Shown here in pieces: positions 7,364 through 16,585 of a stretch of DNA of 44,960 nucleotides. The stretch covers positions 1 through 44,960 of the forward strand of contig NZ_NFJD01000005.1 of the NCBI RefSeq assembly GCF_002159705.1, written 5' to 3'. Origin of the DNA: Elusimicrobium sp. An273. GTDB taxonomy: Bacteria > Elusimicrobiota > Elusimicrobia > Elusimicrobiales > Elusimicrobiaceae. The translations under genes and the position numbers were made by a program. The first letter of the stretch is position 1. The number at the start of each line of letters is the position of its first letter. The notes beneath the pieces are model-generated. The model was not told where the DNA came from, made no database searches, and worked only from the letters and a program-made list of their open reading frames with translations.

Positions 7364-8476
7364 ATGCCTACTAAAATGAAAGAAGATTATTATCAGATAC
7401 TTGGTGTAGAACGTACGGCGTCGGAAGTGGAAATCAAATCCGCTTTCCGCCGGCAGGCGATGAAATACCACCCCGACCGCAACCCTGGCAACAAAGAAGC
7501 CGAAGAACAATTTAAAAAAGTAAACGAGGCTTTTTCCGTACTGTCCGACCCGCAGAAAAAACGGATGTACGACCAATACGGGCACGAAGGCGTTTCGGGC
7601 GCGGGCGGATTTGGCGGGTTTAACGCCGGCGGATTTGGAGACATCAACGATATTTTCGGTTCCGTTTTCGGCGATATTTTTGGCGGTGGTTTCGGCGGCG
7701 CCAGACGGCAAAGCCCCCGGCCGCAGCGCGGGGAAGATTTAAAGCTGGACGTTACGCTTACGCTGGAAGAAGCGTTTATGGGCAAAGAAGTGCCGGTGGA
7801 CTACACCCGCATGGACAATTGCTCCGCGTGCGACGGCACCGGTGCCGCGCCCGGCAGTGCGCGCAAAACCTGCCGCTCCTGCAACGGAACGGGAACGGTT
7901 ACCTATTCCCAGGGATTTTTCAGCATGCGACAAGTATGCCCCGACTGCGGCGGCAAAGGAACTGTGGTGGAAAAACCCTGCCCCGAATGCCGCGGAAGCG
8001 GTACAAAACGCGTGAAAGAAAAAATTACCGTTAAAATTCCGTCCGGGGTGCGCTCGGGTGTTACGCTGCGCGTTTCCAACGGGGGCGATATCGGCACCAA
8101 CGGCGGCGGCTTTGGCGATTTGTATGTAGAAGTGCACGTCAAAGAGCACAAAATTTTCAAACGCCAGGGGGATGATTTGGTAATTGACGCCCAAATCACC
8201 TATCCGCAGGCGGTGCTCGGCGGCAGCATTAAGGTTCCCACCATTGAAGGAAAAGAAGTGGAATTGACGATTCCGAAAGGCACGCAATTCGGTTCCACGC
8301 TTAAACTGCAGGGGAACGGCATGCCGCGCCTGGGCAAGAAAGGATTTGGGGACTTGCTGGTAAACATTAAAATTGAAGTTCCCAAAAAACCGACGCCCCG
8401 CCAGAAGGAACTCTTGGAAGAGCTGGCCAAAGAAACGGGCGGCAAGAAAAGTTTCTTTCAGGAACTGTTTTCTTAG
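7364..8476 (+). CDS. dnaJ: Chaperone protein DnaJ (type I Hsp40)
   Basis: The 370-residue protein has all type I parts: J domain (about 6-72) with HPD at 36-38, Gly/Phe-rich linker (75-115), and four CxxCxGxG zinc repeats at 153, 170, 192 and 206. The C-terminal substrate-binding domains end near residue 350. DnaJ delivers unfolded clients to DnaK and stimulates its ATPase. A GCAGGA sequence precedes the ATG at 7364; a second in-frame ATG four codons on is possible. dnaK and grpE are not adjacent, and no CIRCE box is seen. A bidirectional terminator follows. Confidence 0.97.
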   Translation: MPTKMKEDYYQILGVERTASEVEIKSAFRRQAMKYHPDRNPGNKEAEEQFKKVNEAFSVLSDPQKKRMYDQYGHEGVSGAGGFGGFNAGGFGDINDIFGSVFGDIFGGGFGGARRQSPRPQRGEDLKLDVTLTLEEAFMGKEVPVDYTRMDNCSACDGTGAAPGSARKTCRSCNGTGTVTYSQGFFSMRQVCPDCGGKGTVVEKPCPECRGSGTKRVKEKITVKIPSGVRSGVTLRVSNGGDIGTNGGGFGDLYVEVHVKEHKIFKRQGDDLVIDAQITYPQAVLGGSIKVPTIEGKEVELTIPKGTQFGSTLKLQGNGMPRLGKKGFGDLLVNIKIEVPKKPTPRQKELLEELAKETGGKKSFFQELFS

Positions 8477-8491
8477 TAAAAAGCGCAACAC

Positions 8492-8525
8492 AAAAAACGG
8501 ACGGCAAAAAGCCGTCCGTTTTTTT
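8492..8525. terminator. Bidirectional terminator between dnaJ and mnmA
   Basis: A perfect stem ACGGACGGC/GCCGTCCGT with a 5-nt A loop is flanked by A and T runs. It serves dnaJ (plus) and mnmA (minus). Confidence 0.9.
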
Positions 8526-8539
8526 AGAATCTGTTTGGC

Positions 8540-9622
8540 TTATTTGATAATGCCTCCGCCCAGGACAACATCCCCGTCGGCATACAGCACGGCCGACTGC
8601 CCCGCCGTAACCGAAAGCTGCGGCTCGGCAAATTGCGCCGTAAAAGATCCGTCCCCCAGCACGTGCACCCGCGCCCGAGCGGGAACGTGCAAATTGCGGA
8701 TTTTAATTTCGCACGAAAAATTTTCCGCCGGCACTTCCCCCGCCACCCAGCTGACGTGGTCTGCCTGCAGCGTGCTTGTGTACAAAGCCTCTTTCGGCCC
8801 GATGACCACTTGGTTTTTGGGGGCGTCAATGCGTACCACATACATGGGCGTTTTAAATCCGCTTACGCCCAATCCTTTTCGCTTGCCGATCGTATAGCCC
8901 CAAATGCCGTTGTGGCGGGCCACTTTTTTGCCGTCCAGGGTAACAATGTCGCCCGGTTTATTGGGGAAGTTCAGCAAGTCGTTGTAATTGCCGCAATAAA
9001 AATCCTGGCTGTCTTCTTTATCGGCCACGGCCAGCCCCGCTTGGCGGGCCACTTCGCGGATTTCGGGCTTTGTTTTTTCGCCCAGCGGGAACAACACGCG
9101 GGACAGTTGCTCCTGCGTCAGGCGGTGCAGAAAGTAGCTTTGGTCGCGCGATAAATCTTTGGCTCTTTTAAGCACGTATTTGCCGGCGGCGGGATCGTAT
9201 TCCACGCGGGCGTAATGGCCGGTGGCAAATTTATCAAACGCAATGCCCTGCGCCTTGGCGGCGGCCGGCAGTACGCCGAATTTAATTAAACTGTTGCACC
9301 ACACGCACGGATTGGGGGTGCGCCCGCAGGCGTATTCCTGGCGGAAATTATCCAGTACCGTTTGGCGGTATTGTTGGCGGCAGTCCACCGCTAAAAATTC
9401 AATATCCAGCTTTTTGGCCAAATTTTCTATTTCGCTGATGTCTTCCTTTTCGGGAGAAAGGCAGGCGTTTTTTTGGTAAGGCCCGTTAGGAACCGGCAGG
9501 GAAGGATCCCAAATCAGCATGGTCGCGCCGATGACGCGGTAGCCTTGTTGTTTAAGCAGTACGGCCGCGGCGGCGGAGTCCACCCCGCCCGAAAGGCCGA
9601 TGAGTATTGTCTCTTTTTCCAT
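8540..9622 (-). CDS. mnmA: tRNA-specific 2-thiouridylase MnmA
   Basis: The 360-residue protein has the PP-loop SGGVDS at 11-16, NPCVWCNSLIKFG at 105-116 (catalytic Cys probably C109), GHYAR at 135-139 and a second catalytic Cys, C210, in SQDFYCGN. MnmA adenylates and thiolates U34 of tRNA-Lys, -Glu and -Gln (s2U). The second active-site motif replaces the common GICFIG with DFYCGN; the Cys is kept, so activity is expected. The gene stands alone between a terminator and the HD-GYP gene. Its start is conserved (MEKETILIGLSGG). Confidence 0.95.
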   Translation of the reverse strand: MEKETILIGLSGGVDSAAAAVLLKQQGYRVIGATMLIWDPSLPVPNGPYQKNACLSPEKEDISEIENLAKKLDIEFLAVDCRQQYRQTVLDNFRQEYACGRTPNPCVWCNSLIKFGVLPAAAKAQGIAFDKFATGHYARVEYDPAAGKYVLKRAKDLSRDQSYFLHRLTQEQLSRVLFPLGEKTKPEIREVARQAGLAVADKEDSQDFYCGNYNDLLNFPNKPGDIVTLDGKKVARHNGIWGYTIGKRKGLGVSGFKTPMYVVRIDAPKNQVVIGPKEALYTSTLQADHVSWVAGEVPAENFSCEIKIRNLHVPARARVHVLGDGSFTAQFAEPQLSVTAGQSAVLYADGDVVLGGGIIK

Positions 9623-9712
9623 CAGAAACCTCGTAAAAGAAAATTGTACTTAAGGTTGAAAGCCAAAAGGACACTATATTGTAGTATTTTCGGCAGCGGA
9701 GCGGAACGGCAG

Positions 9713-9738
9713 AAAAAACCCCGCTGCAGCGTGCGGGG
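9713..9738 (-). terminator. Terminator of the glcDE-glcF-HD-GYP unit
   Basis: On the minus strand the stem CCCCGC/GCGGGG with an 8-nt loop is followed by six T. It begins 3 nt beyond the HD-GYP stop codon. Confidence 0.85.
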
Positions 9739-9740
9739 CA

Positions 9741-10937
9741 TTAAAATAATTTCTTTTTTTCGCCGGCTGGCACATCGGCCGTTTGCGGCTTAGGCTGGTT
9801 GACCGAAATGTTGGCGTAGAGCTTGCGCACGGAAGGATAAATCTTTTTAAACGCCGCCACGACGTGCGGGTCAAACGATTTGCCGGACTCGCCTAAAATA
9901 TAGGCGTAGGCTTCGTCCGTGGGCCAGGCTTTTTTGTACACGCGGAAGACGCACAGCGCGTCAAACACGTCCGCCACCGTAATGATGCGCGCCTCTATCG
10001 GAATTTCTTCTCCTTTAAGCCCTTTGGGGTAGCCGGAGCCGTTCCATTTTTCGTGGTGGTAGCAGGCCATTTTGTGCGCGATTTTTAATACTTTAGAATG
10101 CGCCCCTTCCAAAATGCGTCCGCCGTAAATGGTGTGGGATTTCATAATTTCAAATTCTTCCGGCGTCAGCTTGCCCGGTTTAAGCAGGATGTTGTCCGCC
10201 AGCGCCACTTTGCCGATATCGTGCAACGGGCTGGCGTTTTTAATAAGTTCGGAATCTTTTTTGCTCATGCCCAGCGCCAAGGCCAGCAAGTAGGAAATAA
10301 TGCTGATGTTTTTTAAATGGGCGCGGGTGTCTTGCTGGTCGCGGTATTCGGCCGTAACGGCCAGGCGGTAAATCGTTTCCAGCTGGGCAACGTGTACGTC
10401 TTGGTAAAGCTTGGCAATTTCAATGGCGCTGCCGGCAAATGTGGCCAGCAAAAGCAAAATGCCTTCGTCTTTTTTGTCAAAGGCGGTGCCGTCTGATTTA
10501 TTAGCCACTTGGAAAACGCCCAACACTTTGCCGGAATTGTTTTTAAGCGGAATAGCCAGCATGGAATGGGTGCGGAAATCCGTAACCATATCCACGTCCA
10601 TGGAAAAGCGGGGGTCTTCGTAGGCGTTGGGGAGGTTGATGGTTTCGCCCGTGCGGGCCACCAGCGAAATTACGCCGTTGCCGTTAAGCGGCACGCGGAT
10701 TTCGGTATGTTCCAAGCCGCGGCCTTGGGCAATTTTAGACCAGAGTTCGTTTTTTTCTACGTCTTTTAAATAAATGGTGCACCGGCCGACATCCAGCATT
10801 TTGGTAATTTGTTGGCCGATAATGTCTAGCAATTTATCCAAGCGCAATTCACACGAAATACGCGCCCCAAACTCTACCAGCAAGTTTAGCTTTTCTTCGG
10901 CAGAAAGCTTGCTGTTTTCCGGCTTGAAAGATTGCAT
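9741..10937 (-). CDS. GAF-HD-GYP domain protein, probable c-di-GMP phosphodiesterase
   Basis: The 398-residue protein has an N-terminal GAF sensor domain (about 30-178) and a C-terminal HD-GYP domain (about 185-370) with HDIGK at 239-243, H268 in MKSH, HHEKWNGSGYP at 294-304 and VADVFDAL at 321-328. HD-GYP enzymes hydrolyse cyclic di-GMP (some act on cGAMP) with a metal centre, and the main metal ligands are present. There is no membrane segment, so it is cytosolic. It starts 4 nt after the glcF-like gene with GGGTGAGG overlapping its stop, so it is co-transcribed with the oxidase genes. The GAF ligand cannot be read from sequence. Confidence 0.9.
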   Translation of the reverse strand: MQSFKPENSKLSAEEKLNLLVEFGARISCELRLDKLLDIIGQQITKMLDVGRCTIYLKDVEKNELWSKIAQGRGLEHTEIRVPLNGNGVISLVARTGETINLPNAYEDPRFSMDVDMVTDFRTHSMLAIPLKNNSGKVLGVFQVANKSDGTAFDKKDEGILLLLATFAGSAIEIAKLYQDVHVAQLETIYRLAVTAEYRDQQDTRAHLKNISIISYLLALALGMSKKDSELIKNASPLHDIGKVALADNILLKPGKLTPEEFEIMKSHTIYGGRILEGAHSKVLKIAHKMACYHHEKWNGSGYPKGLKGEEIPIEARIITVADVFDALCVFRVYKKAWPTDEAYAYILGESGKSFDPHVVAAFKKIYPSVRKLYANISVNQPKPQTADVPAGEKKKLF

Positions 10938-10941
10938 AGCC

Positions 10942-12246
10942 TCACCCGTTTAAGCGTACTAAGTGGTCTGCCTGGGCGTGCGGGTAAAAACGTTTTAAAT
11001 AAAACCCCAGCTCCAAGGCAGACAGCCCTGACAAAGTAAACACAGTCCCTGTCTGTGTTCGGGCGATGCTCCGCACGGCCTGCATACAAATGGGCTCCGC
11101 CCAATCAGGCCGCACGAAACTATAACCGAACGCGGGCGTGTCCGCGTCCTTATACCAACACTCTACAAAATTTTTCTTAAATTGTGTCTTTAATATTTTT
11201 TGCGCCCGGTCAAACACTTCTCCCTCTCGGGAAAACAAGGCGGAATAATCCAGCCGCACGTTTTTTTGTTCCGCTTTTTGCGGGCGCGGTTTTAAAATGT
11301 CGGTTACAAAACACACGCACGCCGCAAACCGCCGGGCTTGCTTTTGCAAGGAGGGCCAGCGGTCAAATAATTGCGGGGCGCTGCGGAAAAACAGGTACAC
11401 GTCAATGCTGTCCGTCAGTACGGGCAGGCGGCCGCCGGCGGTGTGTTGGTGGCGGCGGATCAGCCGGCGCAGCAAGCGGCGGCTTTGGCGCAGGTCGCCA
11501 TACACATATTCAAACAGGCCGCTGGGGGCGTTCCAAACTAAAACCGAATGTTTTTGGGCGGCTTGCGCCAGCACCGAGGCGCCCAAATCGGGCATCAGCC
11601 ATTGGGCTTCCAAAGAAGGCAGGTAAATAAGCGTAGGGTTTTGGACGGGGGAAAGCGTCTGTTGCAAAAGTTGTTTGCGTTCTTTTTCGTGCAAGGCGCG
11701 GGGCAGAATATCGTCCGCGTGGCGAATCCAGGACAGAGGCGGCAGCGCTAAAAGCCCGCTCATGCGCATTAGGCGCACCGCGCCCATGCGCCGAAGCACG
11801 CGCGCCGTTTGCACGAGAAACGCAAATAATCGGGGCCTGCGTGCGCGGCAGGAGAGTAAAAAGTGCAGTCCGCCCGGCAACCAGCGGCCGCCTAATGCAC
11901 GGCGCAGTTCCAGCATATGTTGTGCCGTCGGAATTTTGCCGGCGCAGGCTTGCGTACAGCGGCCGCAAAGCAGGCAGCTGGCGGCCAGTTCTTGAAGCAA
12001 GGCGCGGTTTTGAGCCACAGTTATTTTGCGCTCCATCAGCAGGCGCACCGCTTGGTTTCGCCCACGCGGGGAAAACGTTTCCTGCGCGCTTAGCAGATAC
12101 GTAGGGCAAGCCTGCTGGCAGCTGCCGCAGCGGTTGCAAAAGGAAACGGAATCGTACACGCTGCGCTCGCCAAAAGGGGTTTGCAGGGAAGAAAGATGTT
12201 TTTTAGGGGCGTTCGGATCTAATTGAGGAACGAAAAAATCAGTCAT
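10942..12246 (-). CDS. GlcF-like iron-sulfur subunit of a 2-hydroxyacid oxidase
   Basis: The 434-residue protein has two 4Fe-4S motifs near the N-terminus: CNRCGSCQQACP (C37, C40, C43, C47) and CLLCGRCTQACAG (C91, C94, C97, C101). Order and spacing match glycolate oxidase GlcF and related subunits. The rest should carry two CCG cysteine-rich domains, but no CCG motif is visible; only scattered cysteines remain. The upstream FAD gene overlaps its start by 8 nt. The subunit presumably passes electrons from the flavin subunit to a quinone or other acceptor. Substrate (glycolate or lactate) is inferred, not shown. Confidence 0.82.
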   Translation of the reverse strand: MTDFFVPQLDPNAPKKHLSSLQTPFGERSVYDSVSFCNRCGSCQQACPTYLLSAQETFSPRGRNQAVRLLMERKITVAQNRALLQELAASCLLCGRCTQACAGKIPTAQHMLELRRALGGRWLPGGLHFLLSCRARRPRLFAFLVQTARVLRRMGAVRLMRMSGLLALPPLSWIRHADDILPRALHEKERKQLLQQTLSPVQNPTLIYLPSLEAQWLMPDLGASVLAQAAQKHSVLVWNAPSGLFEYVYGDLRQSRRLLRRLIRRHQHTAGGRLPVLTDSIDVYLFFRSAPQLFDRWPSLQKQARRFAACVCFVTDILKPRPQKAEQKNVRLDYSALFSREGEVFDRAQKILKTQFKKNFVECWYKDADTPAFGYSFVRPDWAEPICMQAVRSIARTQTGTVFTLSGLSALELGFYLKRFYPHAQADHLVRLNG

Positions 12247-14233
12247 TTTCTTCTCCTTTTAACGCGGGGAACAAATCATTCGGATCCAGCTGTTTTTTAA
12301 TCGCCCGCCACAGCGCGTTGGCCGGCGCCTGCACAAACGGAAGCACGGGCACGGAAGCAACCGGCTGGGCAAAAATTTTAAAAGTAAGCCGAGTCACGAT
12401 GCCCAGCGTGCCCTGCGAGCCTGCAAACAAACGGGTCAAGTGGTAGCCGGCGGCGTTTTTCATGAGTTTGCCGCCGTAGCGCACGAAAGAGCCGTCCGGC
12501 AGCAGGGCTTCCAGCCCCAACACATGGGAATAAAAATCCGGCATGCATCCGGAGCAAAACGCGCCCCCCAGCGAGCCTTTGCCGGCGGGAAGCGCGCAAA
12601 AAACCTGTTCCTGCTGCAAGGTCTGCACAAGTGCCGCAAGCGGCACGCCCGCCTCGGCGGTAGCCGTGTAGTTGGTTTTATCAATTTCTATCACGCGGGC
12701 AAGCGTTTGGGTACTGAGCGTATTTTGGGCGGTTGTTTGCAAACGGGTGTTTTGCCCGATCGGGATGCAGGGCGCCTGGGCCTCTTTGCGGCGCAAAACG
12801 GCGGAGGCCAGCGCGGCCATGCGTGCGTCGGGCGCCGCCGCGGGGCGGGCCTTTTCGGCGTAGTTTACCGGAATTAATTTAAGGGGGTTTGCCAGTTGGC
12901 GCGGATCCAGCGCTTGCTTGATTTGCCGGAACAAATCCAGGGTGGGCTTATCGTACTGATAAGCCATCACGGCCCGTTTTTCTACGCCCACGCCATGCTC
13001 CCCGGACACGGTTCCGCCGCAGTCCACGCACGCCTGCAGAATTTCTTTCAGCGCGCGGGTAACGTGCACAGTTTCGGGCTTGTTGCGCTCGTCAAACACG
13101 ATTTGCGGGTGAAAATTGCCGTCTCCGGCGTGGAAGAGCAAACTGGCCACAATGTGGTTGTCGTCTAGAATTTGCCGCACTTTTTTTAATGCGCGCGGCA
13201 GTTCGCTGCGGGGGACGGTTCCGTCTCCCACCATCACGTTGGGCGCCAGCCGCGCCATCGCCGCGTAAGCCGCCCGGCGGCCAAACCACAGTTTTTGGCG
13301 TTCGGCTTCGGTGCGGGCCGGGATAAAATGCTGGGCTTTGTTCTTTAGGCAAATTTCTTCCAGCTCTTTTTCTTCTTTTTCAATTTGAGCCGGTTTGCCG
13401 TCCAGCTCCAAAATAAGCAGGGCCTGCGCGTCCAGCGGGTAGCCGGCATGGGCAAATTCTTCCACCGCGCGGGTGGTGATTTGATCCATGGCTTCCACGC
13501 AGCGCGGGATAATCCCCCGTGCCACTAAATCGCTGACGGTTTGCACACTGTCTGCCAGTGAGGGGAACGTAACCAAAAAAGTTTTGATGTGTTTGGCGGC
13601 CGGCAAAATGCGCACTTGTAGCCGGGTAATAACGCCCAAAGTGCCTTCGCTTCCGGCCAAGAGGCCAATCCAATCCGGCCCGCCTTGCCTGCGGGAAACC
13701 GACACGGGCGTTCCGTCCGCAAGCACCACTTCCGCGGCCAGCACATGGTCAATCGTGCCGCCGTATTTCATACAGCGCGCCCCGCTTGCGTTTTGGGCCA
13801 AATTGCCGCCCACGGTGCAGACGCGTTCACTGGCGGGATCGGGCGCGTAGAAATAGCCCAGCGGCGCCAAGCGGTCTTGCAGATCCCCGGTAATTACGCC
13901 CGGCTGTACCCACGCCCAGCCTTCCCGGGTGTTGATTTGCAGAATATGCTTAAGCGCCGTTAAATTTAAAATGACCCCGCCGTTTAAAGCCGTGCAGCTG
14001 CCGGCGTGGTTGGTGGCGCTGGCGCGGGGGACAAACGGAATCTTATATTGATACAGCGTTTTTAAAACGGGGGAAACCATTTCTTCCCGGGTAATGTGGA
14101 TGACCGCGTCCGGCCGGGTGCGCGAAAGGGAACAGTCGTACGCGTAGAGCGAGAGAGACAGTTCATCCGTCAACACATTTTCAGCTCCGGCAATGTGCCT
14201 CAGCCGTTTAAGCGCGGTGGGTGGTATTTTCAT
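12239..14233 (-). CDS. FAD-linked 2-hydroxyacid oxidase, GlcD-GlcE fusion
   Basis: This 664-residue protein joins two flavin-oxidase modules. Residues 1-455 are GlcD-like: FAD-binding VGGNLAQNASG (141-151), GSEGTLG (194-200), HAGDGNFHP (368-376) and GEHGVG (411-416). Residues about 480-655 resemble a shortened GlcE: AEAGVPLAALV, then LMKNAAGYHLTRLFAGSQGT and GIVTRLTFKIF. In E. coli, GlcD and GlcE are separate subunits of membrane-associated glycolate oxidase. The fusion, with glcF overlapping the 3' end, suggests a compact complex. Lactate or another 2-hydroxyacid is an equally possible substrate. The frame is intact. Confidence 0.85.
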   Translation of the reverse strand: MKIPPTALKRLRHIAGAENVLTDELSLSLYAYDCSLSRTRPDAVIHITREEMVSPVLKTLYQYKIPFVPRASATNHAGSCTALNGGVILNLTALKHILQINTREGWAWVQPGVITGDLQDRLAPLGYFYAPDPASERVCTVGGNLAQNASGARCMKYGGTIDHVLAAEVVLADGTPVSVSRRQGGPDWIGLLAGSEGTLGVITRLQVRILPAAKHIKTFLVTFPSLADSVQTVSDLVARGIIPRCVEAMDQITTRAVEEFAHAGYPLDAQALLILELDGKPAQIEKEEKELEEICLKNKAQHFIPARTEAERQKLWFGRRAAYAAMARLAPNVMVGDGTVPRSELPRALKKVRQILDDNHIVASLLFHAGDGNFHPQIVFDERNKPETVHVTRALKEILQACVDCGGTVSGEHGVGVEKRAVMAYQYDKPTLDLFRQIKQALDPRQLANPLKLIPVNYAEKARPAAAPDARMAALASAVLRRKEAQAPCIPIGQNTRLQTTAQNTLSTQTLARVIEIDKTNYTATAEAGVPLAALVQTLQQEQVFCALPAGKGSLGGAFCSGCMPDFYSHVLGLEALLPDGSFVRYGGKLMKNAAGYHLTRLFAGSQGTLGIVTRLTFKIFAQPVASVPVLPFVQAPANALWRAIKKQLDPNDLFPALKGEEND

Positions 14234-14308
14234 AAGCAGAACGGGTGCGTTGCCCGCGTACGTTTTTTGTATACTATTATTATATTATTTGTAGAAGGCG
14301 CTACACCA

Positions 14309-15100
14309 ATGGAAACCCAAAAGACTCCAAAGCAAGTAATTGTGATGGGAGATGTGCACGGGCAGTTTGATCCGTTTGTAAAACTGCTGCGCCATGCCGG
14401 GCTGGTGGATGACCAGCTAAACTGGAGCGGCGGGCACAACCGCTTGGTGCAGATGGGGGATATTTTTGACCGGGGGCCGGCTTCGCGCAAGGTGGATGAT
14501 TTGCTGGACCGGATTCAAAAGCAGGCGGCACAAACGCAAGGCGAAGTAATCCGCCTGGTGGGGAACCACGAGCTGGAGCCGCTTCTTTCCAACTTTGTCA
14601 TTTCCGGCTTTAGCAAAGAAGAAGCCAAACTGATTCACGACAAGCTGACGCGCCAAGTTTTAAACGGCGAATTGAAAGCCGCCTATGCCTATAAAGGCAT
14701 TTTGTTTACGCACGCCGGCGTTACGCGCAAGTTATACAAAATTTTCCAAATGCAGTTAGACGACCCCAACGCCGCCAACATCGCCGCGATGATTAACTTG
14801 ATTTTCCGCGAATCCATTAAACACGAATTTTACAAACACCCCATTTTTAACATCAGCATCAGCCGCAAAGGGGCCGACCGTTTCGGCGGTATTTTCTGGG
14901 AAGATTTGGAAGACTTGGCTTCTTCATACCCCAAAAGCCCGTTGGTGCAGGTGGTGGGGCATACGCAGGTGAGCCGCATTATTTTGGACAAGACCGCCAA
15001 CATTATTCCCGTGGATGTGGGCATGCACCGCAAACTGCAGTATTTGATTGTGGATGAAGAAGGCGCTCCGCATATTATAGACGTGCCGGAAGATAAATAA
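14309..15100 (+). CDS. Calcineurin-like (PPP-family) metallophosphoesterase
   Basis: The 263-residue protein has the PPP metal-binding signature: GDVHG (14-18), GDIFDRG (50-56), GNHE (85-88), HAG (135-137) and GHTQ (217-220). These residues hold a two-metal centre that cleaves phosphoesters, either phosphoprotein or small nucleotides (ApaH-like). It most resembles bacterial PPP phosphatases related to the Shewanella-like group; the substrate is unknown. Translation is placed at the ATG at 14309, where the conserved fold begins; a longer frame runs upstream into the divergent glcDE gene. A/T-rich sequence at 14270-14290 probably holds promoters for both directions. Confidence 0.85.
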   Translation: METQKTPKQVIVMGDVHGQFDPFVKLLRHAGLVDDQLNWSGGHNRLVQMGDIFDRGPASRKVDDLLDRIQKQAAQTQGEVIRLVGNHELEPLLSNFVISGFSKEEAKLIHDKLTRQVLNGELKAAYAYKGILFTHAGVTRKLYKIFQMQLDDPNAANIAAMINLIFRESIKHEFYKHPIFNISISRKGADRFGGIFWEDLEDLASSYPKSPLVQVVGHTQVSRIILDKTANIIPVDVGMHRKLQYLIVDEEGAPHIIDVPEDK

Positions 15101-15120
15101 GCTAGCGAACCATTTGAATA

Positions 15121-15151
15121 AAAAAAGGAACGCATCAGGCGTTCCTTTTTT
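15121..15151. terminator. Bidirectional terminator between the phosphoesterase gene and ybeY
   Basis: Perfect 12-bp stem AAAAAGGAACGC/GCGTTCCTTTTT with a 5-nt loop, with A and T runs on the two sides. Confidence 0.9.
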
Positions 15152-15166
15152 ATAAATGAAGTTTTG

Positions 15167-15607
15167 TTAATCCAGTACGGAAGCGATGATTTTTTCCGCC
15201 TGCCTGTCCATTTCCGCACGGTCTTTGGGGTCGTGATCGTCCATGCCGGACAAATGCAGCGCCCCGTGCGTAACGTACATCAGCATTTCCTGCAAAATGG
15301 TGTGGCCGAACAGCTTGGCGTTTTTGCGCGCGACCGGATAGCAGACGAAAATATCGCCAAACCCCCACGGCTCGCCCGTATCAAAGGGGGGCTTTTCGTT
15401 GTTAAAAGAAATGACGTCGGTGACGTAATGGTGGTCTAAAAATTCCACATTTACGCGGCGGATTTCTTTCTCGTCTACAAAAATCACATTTACTTCAATG
15501 TTTTGGCGGGCAAAATGCTTGAGCCCTTTCTGCAGGGCGGCTTTAAATAAACCCGTGCGGCGCAGGTACTTTGGAACATCGGTTTTATAAAAAATATGAG
15601 CAATCAT
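15167..15607 (-). CDS. ybeY: Endoribonuclease YbeY
   Basis: The 146-residue protein ends with the metal motif HGALHLSGMDDH (H114, H118, H125), the YbeY signature. The third His is one residue further than in the common HGxLHLxGYDH form. YbeY is a metal-dependent RNase acting in 16S 3'-end maturation and ribosome quality control. Its ATG overlaps the phoH TGA (ATGA), so the two are translationally coupled, the usual phoH-ybeY pairing. An upstream in-frame ATG at 15637 would lie deep inside phoH and is less likely. Confidence 0.93.
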   Translation of the reverse strand: MIAHIFYKTDVPKYLRRTGLFKAALQKGLKHFARQNIEVNVIFVDEKEIRRVNVEFLDHHYVTDVISFNNEKPPFDTGEPWGFGDIFVCYPVARKNAKLFGHTILQEMLMYVTHGALHLSGMDDHDPKDRAEMDRQAEKIIASVLD

Positions 15608-16548
15608 TTGGTTTTCCCCGTATGTTTTTTCTCCCATTTGTCGTAGGCGGCTACAATGTCTTTGACTAACGGGTGGCGCACGACGTCTTCCCCGGTAAAT
15701 TGGATAAACGCTACGTTCTTTAGCTTTCCCAGCACTTCACTGGCTTGCAGCAGGCCGCTTTCTTTTTTATTGGGCAAATCAATCTGGGACAAGTCGCCGT
15801 TTACAATCATTTTGGAGCCGATGCCCATACGCGTTAAAAACATTTTCATCTGTGCGGGCAGGGTGTTTTGGGCTTCGTCCAAAATAATAAAAGCTTTTTC
15901 CAGCGTGCGTCCGCGCATGTACGCCAGCGGCACGATTTCCAGAATGTTATTGTACTTGAGGGAATTAAAACGCTCCATGCCCAGCATGGCGTAAAACGCG
16001 TCGTAAATCGGCCGCAGATACGGATCCACTTTTTCTTCTATATCGCCGGGCAGGAACCCCAGCTTTTCGCCGGCCTCCACGATGGGGCGGGTGACCACGA
16101 TGCGTTCCGTCAGCCCCAGCTCCAGCGCGCGCAGCGCGCACGCACAGGCCAGAAACGTTTTGCCCGTTCCGGCCGGGCCGGACGAAATAACCAAGTCGTT
16201 GGCGAAGACGGCTTCAATATATTTTTTTTGGTTTTCGCTGCGGGCTTCCACGGGGCGGGCGTGCTCCGGGCGGAAGACGACGTTGTTGGCAAACGGAACG
16301 GTGTCTTTTACCAAATCCAGCGGGCGTTTTTCGGCGTTTAGGGCCAGGTCTTTTTGCAGTTTGGCCAGGGCCTTGTCCACGCGGGAGTTGGTGCCTTTAA
16401 CGGACAGCAAGGCCCCGTCGCCGTCTTCGTCATATTTGACGAAGACCGTTACTTTAAAGTTTTTTTCCAAAGCGCGCAGTTTGCGGTCTTGAATGCCCAG
16501 CGCAATTAAAATTTCTTCCTGATTTTTTAGTTTTAGCGTTTTAATCAT
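15604..16548 (-). CDS. phoH: PhoH-like ATPase
   Basis: The 314-residue protein has a KH-like N-terminal region (about 1-75) and a P-loop domain with GPAGTGKT (124-131), VTRPIVEAGEKLGFLPGD (152-169) and the Walker B/DEAQN motif LDEAQN (223-228). PhoH family members are RNA-linked ATPases that travel with YbeY. The start is taken at MIKTLKLKN because longer frames run into glgC. The ATG lies just 5 nt after the T run of the glgC terminator and its ribosome-binding site is weak (TTGGAT). Expression may therefore depend on read-through or a promoter inside glgC. Confidence 0.92.
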   Translation of the reverse strand: MIKTLKLKNQEEILIALGIQDRKLRALEKNFKVTVFVKYDEDGDGALLSVKGTNSRVDKALAKLQKDLALNAEKRPLDLVKDTVPFANNVVFRPEHARPVEARSENQKKYIEAVFANDLVISSGPAGTGKTFLACACALRALELGLTERIVVTRPIVEAGEKLGFLPGDIEEKVDPYLRPIYDAFYAMLGMERFNSLKYNNILEIVPLAYMRGRTLEKAFIILDEAQNTLPAQMKMFLTRMGIGSKMIVNGDLSQIDLPNKKESGLLQASEVLGKLKNVAFIQFTGEDVVRHPLVKDIVAAYDKWEKKHTGKTK

Positions 16549-16552
16549 ATCC

Positions 16553-16582
16553 AAAAAAAGCGCGGCGTTTGGGCCGCGCTTT
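16553..16582 (-). terminator. Terminator or attenuator between glgC and phoH
   Basis: The 10-bp stem AAAGCGCGGC/GCCGCGCTTT is followed on the minus strand by seven T, which run almost into the phoH start. It can end the thyX-glgC transcript and limit phoH-ybeY expression. Confidence 0.82.
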
Positions 16583-16585
16583 GGG

